Source of the DNA: Nitrososphaerales archaeon TH526
GTDB taxonomy: Archaea > Thermoproteota > Nitrososphaeria > Nitrososphaerales > Nitrososphaeraceae
Assembly (NCBI GenBank): GCA_014523665.1
Contig: JAATVR010000349.1
Location: 1 to 10,228 of the forward strand
Direction of reading: 5' to 3'
Length of the DNA: 10,228 nt
A program made the translations under genes and the position numbers. Under the pieces are notes generated by a model. That model ran no database searches and was not told the DNA's origin. It saw only the letters and a list, made by a program, of their open reading frames with translations. Positions 4,575-10,228 of this stretch are shown here, piece after piece (the first letter of the stretch is position 1; every line of letters begins with the position of its first letter).

Positions 4575-5840
4575 TCACACTGCTATCCCTGATCCTATTA
4601 GTCTCCACCTATCAGATATCCTTCTGCTGATGGCCACTCGGCTGTTTGGTAACAAACAGACTGGCTTCTTTAGCTTAATCTCAATTTTCGTAGAATCTTT
4701 AGCATTTGTAACCGTCCCCAACGTTGCAGCCGTTCCTATATTCAACCTAAGAGGTTCTTTGATTCGTATAGGGTCTACTTTTACTAGTTCTTGAGTTCCA
4801 ACCGCAGTATCAAAAAGATAAACCTCGATACTTATACTATCTACGTTTTCAGGTAGAGTGGATGGTTTTCCCACGACAGAACCAATAAGAGAATCACTCT
4901 TTATGAAGGTAGGATCTAATCTTGTTCCAATTGCAACTAGACCTCCAGGTCTAACGGATTCAACTAAACCTGCACCGGTACCCAAGGTTGAAATGACAGA
5001 AGTAATTGGCTCATATTTACTCCTCTTATCATCAAAGAAACCAGGCCTAATTTCGATCTCGTCTCCTATTGAAAATTCTCCTTGAACTAGAGCTCCTCCT
5101 ATCACGCCTCCTTTGACCGCCTGGACTTGAATACCTGGCTTGTTCACATCAAAAGATCGCAATACATGCATTATAGGTTGAGCAGTTTTGTTTCGAACCG
5201 GATTCTTTAGCTTGTTTTCTATGGCTTCGATGAGAGCATCTACGTTCACCCTGTGCTGAGCTGATACAGGAACGATAGGGGCCCCCTCCGCAGTGCTACC
5301 ATCGACGAATGACTTGATTTGATCATAATTCTCCAGAGCACTCTCGTATTCAATCAAATCTACTTTATTCTGAACAATTACTATTTCCTTTATTCCTAAC
5401 ACTTGCAAAGCCAAGAGATGTTCTCTGGTTTGTGGTTGCGGAACTTTCTCATTCGCTGCGATAACAAGTATTGCTCCGTCCATCAATGCGGAGCCCGAGA
5501 GCATGTTAGCCATCAAACTTTCATGACCAGGTGAATCTACAAAACTGACTACGCGCAATAGCTCTCCTGGTTTACTACAATTCATGCACGTTGGATTAGA
5601 GGAATAGCATCCCGGAGCAGGACAATCAGGGCACTTGTAAAATGCTGCGTCTGCATACCCAACCTTGATAGTGATACCTCTCCTTAATTCCTCACTGTGG
5701 GCACTAGTCCATACACCTGTAATCGCTTCAACTAGTGTAGTTTTACCGTGATCGACATGGCCTGATGTCCCAATATTGATATTGGGCTGGTAACCATATT
5801 CTTTAATATACCAGTCAGGCAGACTCTCTTTCCAATGCAA
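4575..5840 (-). CDS. eif2g: Translation initiation factor aIF2, gamma subunit
   Basis: The GTPase core of archaeal initiation factor 2, which carries Met-tRNAi to the small ribosomal subunit. All GTP-binding motifs are present in 421 residues: P-loop GHVDHGKT at 27-34, switch 1 RRGITIKVGYA at 53-63, switch 2 DSPGHE at 102-107, NKVD at 158-161, and SAQ at 193-195. The zinc knuckle typical of eIF2-gamma is at 70-88 (Cys70, Cys73, Cys85, Cys88, plus an extra Cys78). Domains 2 and 3 follow to the typical ending IGSGIAV. Length is close to the family norm of about 410-415. The start is TTG 5840: the codon two before it is a stop (TGA) and no ATG fits. A TATA-like box 26 nt upstream suggests a leaderless message, so the gene need not depend on the S6e promoter. 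Confidence 0.96.
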   Translation of the reverse strand: MHWKESLPDWYIKEYGYQPNINIGTSGHVDHGKTTLVEAITGVWTSAHSEELRRGITIKVGYADAAFYKCPDCPAPGCYSSNPTCMNCSKPGELLRVVSFVDSPGHESLMANMLSGSALMDGAILVIAANEKVPQPQTREHLLALQVLGIKEIVIVQNKVDLIEYESALENYDQIKSFVDGSTAEGAPIVPVSAQHRVNVDALIEAIENKLKNPVRNKTAQPIMHVLRSFDVNKPGIQVQAVKGGVIGGALVQGEFSIGDEIEIRPGFFDDKRSKYEPITSVISTLGTGAGLVESVRPGGLVAIGTRLDPTFIKSDSLIGSVVGKPSTLPENVDSISIEVYLFDTAVGTQELVKVDPIRIKEPLRLNIGTAATLGTVTNAKDSTKIEIKLKKPVCLLPNSRVAISRRISDRWRLIGSGIAV

Positions 5841-5860
5841 TGATCATCGTGAATTCACTG

Positions 5861-5873
5861 GGAATATTAAGGT
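5861..5873 (-). promoter_or_regulatory. Probable aIF2-gamma promoter
   Basis: The minus strand reads CCTTAATATTCCC, centred about 26 nt before TTG 5840, the spacing expected for a leaderless transcript. Two weaker AT boxes lie farther up (about 5935-5946 and 6037-6047). Confidence 0.45.
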
Positions 5874-6070
5874 AATCACATGCTATTTTGATCAACGGAA
5901 GACTTTTGACCTTAATCTAGGATACACTAAAGGGTTCTAATATAGGACATCTTGTCATCCTATCGGCTAATCGGATTTCTAAGTAATGTAAATGTACTAC
6001 CTGCATTTGACGATTTGATGGACGACTTAAAATTAGCGATATAATCTTGTTACCGAAAAAGTCTAGGGTA

Positions 6071-6463
6071 TCAAGATTTGGGTTCTTCTTCAATAGACTG
6101 TTCAGCTGATTTTTCAGGCAACTTTCCCTCAAGTAGCTTACAGTTCAGCTGATATATTTCTTCAGTAACCATATTGCCTCTAATTAGTTTTCTTATTCTA
6201 ACGCCAGGATTACGATTACGCATCCCTACTCCTCTCGCAAGCAAGATATACTTTTTTACTCCCCCATGAAGATCAGGCCTCATTGGTGTACCTGATTTGT
6301 CACTGCCGCCAGTAATCTGCATTTTACCATTAATACCAACAACATTTGAATCAATAACATCACCTATTTTCAGCCCAAGAAGAGGATTTGCTACCTTGTC
6401 CTTCAATTCTTGACTAATACTTTTTCCGGTGCTATCTGAGATGACAACCTTGAATTGTGCCAA
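6071..6463 (-). CDS. rps6e: Small-subunit ribosomal protein S6e (eS6)
   Basis: A 130-residue ribosomal protein of the archaeal 30S subunit. The N-terminus AQFKVVISDSTGKS and the diagnostic motif TGGSDKSGTPMRPDLHG (51-67) are clear, followed by the basic stretch VRIRKLIRGNMVTEEIYQLN (88-107) that contacts rRNA. The C-terminus ends in an acidic Glu/Ser tail, and the length fits archaeal S6e (about 125-135), which lacks the long phosphorylated tail of eukaryotes. The start is TTG 6463; the frame is open upstream but contains no ATG or GTG that fits, and the family aligns from MAxFK. A TTAATTAA box at 6499-6506 would start the message about 13 nt before it. It sits 230 nt before aIF2-gamma, an association seen widely in archaea, although here with a long gap. 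Confidence 0.95.
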   Translation of the reverse strand: MAQFKVVISDSTGKSISQELKDKVANPLLGLKIGDVIDSNVVGINGKMQITGGSDKSGTPMRPDLHGGVKKYILLARGVGMRNRNPGVRIRKLIRGNMVTEEIYQLNCKLLEGKLPEKSAEQSIEEEPKS

Positions 6464-6498
6464 TACACTACTACTTTGATTATGCAGCAGTTGGGGCT

Positions 6499-6506
6499 TT
6501 AATTAA
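6499..6506 (-). promoter_or_regulatory. Probable S6e promoter
   Basis: TTAATTAA is centred about 39 nt before TTG 6463, predicting a start near 6476 and a leader of about 13 nt. Confidence 0.4.
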
Positions 6507-6610
6507 CTTTTGGATAGTTTTTCTAATCCATTCTAGGTGATACGAGCCCCCCACTCAAGTCTTTCGACTGGCCTAATCAAGACCAGATGTAGTATGCAGT
6601 TATCCGGCGG

Positions 6611-6799
6611 CTAGAATCCACTCTTGCTCAGATTTGCCTGATAATCATCTGACATATTCTGAGCTATCCCTTTCATAGTCTCCAAGTACGAATCATAAGA
6701 AGAGGTAAACCCACAGTGACTACAGCCAACCTTTGTCATATCTTCATCGACTGCTGCTTCATTCCTACACTTCGGACACTTTGCTTTCAACAAAGTCAC
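6611..6799 (-). CDS. Small zinc-ribbon protein
   Basis: A 62-residue protein with two CxxC knuckles, CPKC (Cys8, Cys11) and CSHC (Cys26, Cys29), separated by 14 residues: a single zinc ribbon of the transcription-factor or ribosomal type. The rest (about 35-62) is predicted helical and has no further motif. No enzyme activity is expected; small ribbons of this kind bind nucleic acids or proteins, but the partner is unknown. The start is GTG 6799: an in-frame TAG lies four codons upstream and no ATG is available. GTTAATACAG, centred about 26 nt before the start, is a plausible TATA box, so the message would be leaderless. It lies 147 nt before S6e on the same strand and may be part of the same translation-related cluster. 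Confidence 0.8.
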   Translation of the reverse strand: MTLLKAKCPKCRNEAAVDEDMTKVGCSHCGFTSSYDSYLETMKGIAQNMSDDYQANLSKSGF

Positions 6800-6820
6800 A
6801 CACGTAATCTACATTTGAAA

Positions 6821-6830
6821 CTGTATTAAC
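6821..6830 (-). promoter_or_regulatory. Probable zinc-ribbon gene promoter
   Basis: GTTAATACAG on the minus strand, centred about 26 nt before GTG 6799, fits a leaderless start. Confidence 0.4.
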
Positions 6831-6957
6831 TTTTTGGTTTACAGTTTATACTTCAAACAATAAGCAATTGATATTTCTCGTTCCTAAAACCACCTTAAGG
6901 GAATCCTTCACTAAAATTTAGAATGTGCCTGCATGGCAATATCCTAGCGTGTTCTTA

Positions 6958-6966
6958 TTTTAAAAA
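6958..6966 (+). promoter_or_regulatory. TATA box of the aminotransferase gene
   Basis: TTTTAAAAA predicts transcription from about 6988. This is downstream of the GTG at 6978 and so supports ATG 7047 as the start, with a leader of about 60 nt. Confidence 0.45.
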
Positions 6967-7046
6967 CATGATTTTAAGTGAAGTTTGTATCAAGGTCAGT
7001 GGATTTGATATCCTTAATTAGGTCTTCTCGCAGATCTAACTCTAAA

Positions 7047-8252
7047 ATGATTTCCATAAACAGACCTTGGCTTAGTGATGAGGAAAAAAAGGAAATATTA
7101 ATGGTGCTAGACGAAGGCATTCTTACATCTCCTGCATTGAAAGGGGGAAAGAAAGTTCAGGAATTCGAATCTCTTCTTAGGAGCTATTTAAACATTAAGC
7201 ATGTGATTGCAGTGAATTCTGGAACTTCTGCTCTACTAGCTGCGTTGTTAGCATTAGAACTGAAAGAAGGCGACGAAGTACTTTTGCCTTCCTTTACATT
7301 TGTTGCTTCAGCTAATTCTGTAGTCGCTGCGGGAGGTACACCAGTATTTGTTGACATAAACAAGGTGGACTATACTATCGATATTGGAGATCTTGCTACT
7401 AAGATTACGAATAGTACTAGAGCTATTATGCCGGTTCACCTTTATGGCCACCCGGCAGATATGGATGAAATATTTGAGTTAGCTAAGAGTAATTCAATCG
7501 AAGTAATAGAGGACGCATGCCAATCGTTGGGTTCTGAATACAGAAAAAGACAGACAGGAACGATAGGTTCAATGGGTTGTTTCAGTATGTATGCCAGTAA
7601 AGTGCTCACATCAGGAGAAGGTGGTGCAATCACGACGGATGACGATCTGCTAGCTGATCGATTAAGAATGATACGCAATCATGGAATGGTAGAAGGTTAT
7701 GACACCAGGATATTTGGCCTCAATTTACGACTCCCTGAAATAAGCGCTGCGATAGCAAAGGGCCAGATGAAAAAACTTAACGAAATGTTAGAAAGAAGAA
7801 GGAGCAATGCAAACCTGTTAAACGACATGCTTACGCATTCTGACGCTGACGGTTTCACAACGCCGACCGAACCGGAGGATGGTCACAAGAAATTTAATTG
7901 GTATCTTTATACGGTTGCAATTGACAGTCAACAGAGCGAAGACAGAATTAGCAAATCGGGTCAGCCAAACTATGGTGATGACCGAGATCTAATAAAGGAT
8001 AAGATGACAAACGCCGCAAAGATTGGGGTAGCTGTATATTACGATCCCCCTGTTCATCTGACTCCGTATTACAATGAACTTGTACAATCCCGACTCTCGA
8101 ACCAGATCCAAGAAATCCCCAATAATTTGAAGACTACAGAATGGGCAAGCAAACACGTGCTTTCCCTGCCTGTGCACCCGCTACTTTCTGCACAAGATAT
8201 TGAATACATAGCAAACAGCTTCAAATCAGCTAAAGAAAATATAAAAAAATGA
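7047..8252 (+). CDS. DegT/DnrJ/EryC1-family PLP aminotransferase
   Basis: A 401-residue pyridoxal-phosphate enzyme of the sugar aminotransferase group, which moves an amino group (usually from Glu) onto a keto sugar nucleotide. The N-terminus INRPWLSDEEKKEIL is typical. NSGTSALLAAL (57-67) and PSFTFVASANS (81-91) form the cofactor pocket; EDACQS (155-160) supplies Asp157, under the pyridine ring, and Gln159; Lys185 in SMYASKVLTSGEGGA is the Schiff-base lysine; GLNLRLPEISAA (around 224-235) is also conserved. A stretch of about 20 polar residues (294-314) before the C-terminal domain looks like an insertion. The frame can start 23 codons earlier at GTG 6978, but that part is not family-like and lies before the predicted transcript. 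An ArsA-like gene follows after 53 nt. Sugar substrate unknown; a surface-glycan role is inference. Confidence 0.92.
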   Translation: MISINRPWLSDEEKKEILMVLDEGILTSPALKGGKKVQEFESLLRSYLNIKHVIAVNSGTSALLAALLALELKEGDEVLLPSFTFVASANSVVAAGGTPVFVDINKVDYTIDIGDLATKITNSTRAIMPVHLYGHPADMDEIFELAKSNSIEVIEDACQSLGSEYRKRQTGTIGSMGCFSMYASKVLTSGEGGAITTDDDLLADRLRMIRNHGMVEGYDTRIFGLNLRLPEISAAIAKGQMKKLNEMLERRRSNANLLNDMLTHSDADGFTTPTEPEDGHKKFNWYLYTVAIDSQQSEDRISKSGQPNYGDDRDLIKDKMTNAAKIGVAVYYDPPVHLTPYYNELVQSRLSNQIQEIPNNLKTTEWASKHVLSLPVHPLLSAQDIEYIANSFKSAKENIKK

Positions 8253-8305
8253 ACTCATCGATTATAGTCCATAAGTCTTAATACGGCAGCTTATTAGGCG
8301 ATGTA

Positions 8306-9487
8306 ATGCGACTTATCATCTATACTGGTAAAGGCGGGACTGGAAAAACAGTAAGTGCCTGTTCAACTGCGTTAAAGTTGTCCAGCCTGAAATCTAGAAC
8401 ACTTCTAGTTTCCGCCGACCCTGCTCATACTTTGGGTGATGCATTGATGATGGGAGGCGAGATAGGAGGAACACCCACAAGTATTTCCACTGACTTGTAC
8501 GCAGCTCAAGTAGACCCAGTCGCAGAGATGGATTCGCATTTTAAGACAATATTTTCTTACTTTGCGTCCTATTTCCAGGCCAAAGGCATTGATGATACTA
8601 TTTCGTATGAGTTAGCCATGTTGCCCGGAATGACTCAATTACTCTGCTTGCTGAAAATTGAAGAGGCTGTAAGATCCGGAGAATATGATGTGATAATTCT
8701 TGACATGCCCGCATCGGGTGAGGCATTGCGATTTCTATATTTTCCAAAACTGGTAGGAAGCCTAAGCATGAGGCTCTCAGGTCTTGCAGGCCTTGTTAGT
8801 GGCTTCGGTCGAATATTCCAGCCGTACTTTTCAGGCCCAGCTCTCTCAAGTGACTTGATGAAGACTGAAGCAGATTTGCTTCACAAATTGGAGGAGCTTT
8901 CAAAGTTAATTTTTGACCCAAACGTAACTAGTCTCAGGTTAGTAGCAAATGCTGACAGCTTTAGCATGGAAAATGCAAAAAGGACCTTAATGTCAGCCAA
9001 TCTATATGGTATTAATGTAGACCTGATCATAATCAACAAGATCATGCCTCAAATTCGCAGTAAGGATAGTTTCTTGGCTAACTGGGTGGCTCTTCAACAT
9101 GCTAGAGTGACAGAAGCTAAATCTAACTTCTACCCATTGCCAGTTAAGGAAGTCCCTCTTTATAATGAAGAATTAAGAGGAATAGAAATGCTTAAGCAAA
9201 ATGCCGAAATCCTGTTTGGGGACCAAGATCCAAGTCAAGTTTTTTATCGTGAAAGGGTTTTTGAATTCAAAAGTGACGGTTCTGGCCTCACTTTGAAACT
9301 AAAGGTTCCTTTTACAAGGAACGCAGACTTTTTGGTTGAACGTATCTCAGACCGAATTACTATCAAAGTAGCTACCAAAATAGGTTATGTCGTAAATGTC
9401 ATTCCATTGCCTGCCATTACATTAGGAATGAAACTCAAAGCCGCTCAGTTAAGTGATAAGGAATTAGTAATTTCGTTTGAATATTAG
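8306..9487 (+). CDS. ArsA/Get3-like ATPase with C-terminal HSP20-like domain
   Basis: A 393-residue P-loop ATPase of the ArsA/Get3 branch. It begins directly with the deviant Walker A GKGGTGKT (8-15, signature Lys9, Lys14), then switch I SADPAHTLGDA (36-46, Asp38), and DMPASGEALRFLYFP (133-147), equivalent to the family's D-x-APTGHTLRLL but with Glu in place of His. The hydrophobic segment around 150-180 may be the substrate-binding region. The last 75 residues (about 316-393, VFEFKSDGSGLTLKLKVPF to the end) match the small alpha-crystallin-like domain fused to some ArsA homologues. Arsenite-binding cysteines of true ArsA and the CxxC of Get3 are not seen, so protein targeting or chaperone work is more likely than arsenic export (inference). 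ATG 8306 follows a weak TTAATA box by about 26 nt. Confidence 0.9.
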   Translation: MRLIIYTGKGGTGKTVSACSTALKLSSLKSRTLLVSADPAHTLGDALMMGGEIGGTPTSISTDLYAAQVDPVAEMDSHFKTIFSYFASYFQAKGIDDTISYELAMLPGMTQLLCLLKIEEAVRSGEYDVIILDMPASGEALRFLYFPKLVGSLSMRLSGLAGLVSGFGRIFQPYFSGPALSSDLMKTEADLLHKLEELSKLIFDPNVTSLRLVANADSFSMENAKRTLMSANLYGINVDLIIINKIMPQIRSKDSFLANWVALQHARVTEAKSNFYPLPVKEVPLYNEELRGIEMLKQNAEILFGDQDPSQVFYRERVFEFKSDGSGLTLKLKVPFTRNADFLVERISDRITIKVATKIGYVVNVIPLPAITLGMKLKAAQLSDKELVISFEY

Positions 9488-9525
9488 AAACTAAGAAATA
9501 TGAATCAAAATAGAATTAGTTTCTA
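9485..9525. repeat. Perfect 10-bp inverted repeat at the end of the ArsA-like gene
   Basis: TAGAAACTAA (which includes the TAG stop codon) and TTAGTTTCTA are perfect partners around a 21-nt A-rich loop. The RNA would carry a stable hairpin exactly at the end of the coding region. No T-run follows directly, so it may protect or process the 3' end rather than terminate. Confidence 0.6.
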
Positions 9526-9611
9526 GACTGTGTATTCTTATGTCTAAATCTCCAATATGAATCCTTCATTACCTATAGATACTACATGAGCTAAACCTTC
9601 CGTAATAATCT

Positions 9612-10115
9612 ATGAACAGGGTCTATTCAATTCTAGTGGCAATAACTATTTGCACCGTGTATTTGGTCAGTACGGTCAGCCTTTTTGACCTTGTTCCTGC
9701 TAAGGCTCAGGATTCAAGCACCAACCATTCAACTTTAGAAAATCTACCTGTCATAAACCAAGGTACCTCACCACAACAATCTAGCGACGACAAAGTTTCA
9801 TTTAAGATTAAAGGAATAGACTACTCTACCAAAATTGCGCAGATATTAGTTACTATCGATGGCAAAACTTATGCCAACACCTTTGATCCGATATCCTTGT
9901 TGGATCCCCACGATGACGGAAATGGCGTAATTCAGTTTGGCATGCTAATTCCTAAAGACGCTATAAAGCCAGGAAGCACATACACTGCATGCATTAAGGT
10001 CTTGGAGGACACCGATAGTTTTGGCAATAAATTGGCGTGTCAGTCTGGTTCGACAGATGAAATACACTCTTTATCAGGGGAAAACCAAAACCGACAGGTC
10101 AATCTATATCTATAG
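9612..10115 (+). CDS. Secreted protein of unknown function
   Basis: A 167-residue exported protein. Residues 6-24 form the hydrophobic core of a signal peptide, and PAKAQ (29-33) gives a clear signal peptidase site after Ala32. A Ser/Thr/Asn/Gln-rich linker runs to about 58; then residues about 60-145 show alternating hydrophobic residues (VSFKIKGIDYS, AQILVTIDGKTY, VIQFGMLI, YTACIKVLED) as expected of a beta-sandwich. Cys127 and Cys143 could form a disulfide. Proteins built this way are frequent on the surface of Nitrososphaeria, but no family is recognised and no function is claimed. ATG 9612 is chosen because it starts the signal peptide; CCTATAGATAC centred on about 9576 could be its TATA box. 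It lies 124 nt after the ArsA-like gene and a strong hairpin, so it is probably transcribed separately. Confidence 0.8.
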   Translation: MNRVYSILVAITICTVYLVSTVSLFDLVPAKAQDSSTNHSTLENLPVINQGTSPQQSSDDKVSFKIKGIDYSTKIAQILVTIDGKTYANTFDPISLLDPHDDGNGVIQFGMLIPKDAIKPGSTYTACIKVLEDTDSFGNKLACQSGSTDEIHSLSGENQNRQVNLYL

Positions 10116-10228
10116 TTTTGGATTAACCCGTTTCAATAGAGCGAGATAGTGTTATAGCAGCTTTATTGAGAGTGCAGACTAACTGAGATTTACGCTGGTT
10201 TTATGGGATACTATGAAGTTTTCACGAT

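Noticed and set aside
5917..6132. A 71-codon minus-strand frame between S6e and aIF2-gamma.
   Set aside because: It overlaps the end of S6e in another frame and its start lies inside S6e; there is no independent evidence for it.
10203..10228. Start of a possible plus-strand gene at the right edge (MGYYEVFT...).
   Set aside because: Only eight codons are inside the window and no clear TATA box precedes it, so it cannot be judged.

Overview
The window reads as a chromosomal segment of an ammonia-oxidising-type archaeon (Thaumarchaeota / class Nitrososphaeria), probably one of the AT-rich soil lineages. The evidence is an archaeal information-processing set (aIF2-gamma, ribosomal protein S6e, a small zinc ribbon), intron-bearing tRNA genes with G73 (Ser) and A73 (Leu) and no encoded CCA, TATA boxes about 26 nt before start codons, frequent TTG/GTG starts, and a membrane-anchored cupredoxin. 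Assignment to a genus is inference only. No insertion sequence, CRISPR array, prophage or toxin-antitoxin pair was seen.

Layout. 54-443 (-) is an N-terminally anchored type 1 copper protein. 828-942 (-) is tRNA-Leu(CAG) with two introns. 943-1525 has no gene but contains hairpins and TATA-like sites. 1526-2179 (+) is a metallo-beta-lactamase-fold hydrolase of the UPF0173 kind. 2256-2336 (+) is a tiny lysine-rich protein behind a strong TATA box. 2814-2927 (+) is a small reading frame broken by one in-frame TGA. 2962-3085 (+) is tRNA-Ser(TGA), also with two introns. 3096-4199 (-) is a four-CBS protein whose C-terminal domain looks like the ribosome hibernation factor HPF/RaiA. 4264-4446 (+) is a small membrane protein. 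4575-6799 (-) carries aIF2-gamma, S6e and a zinc ribbon. 7047-9487 (+) carries a DegT-type PLP aminotransferase followed by an ArsA/Get3-like ATPase with an HSP20-like C-terminus. 9612-10115 (+) is a secreted protein of unknown function.

How the parts relate. The centre is about translation: initiation factor, small-subunit protein, two tRNAs and a possible nucleotide-sensing ribosome-silencing factor. The right side pairs a sugar-type aminotransferase with an ArsA-type ATPase that may act in protein or membrane-protein handling; a shared role is not proven. Most genes appear to have their own promoter and near-leaderless transcripts.

The points most worth a second look are the tRNA introns (one non-canonical intron in each tRNA, with a full bulge-helix-bulge in the Leu case), the CBS-HPF fusion, and the lysine-rich mini-protein.
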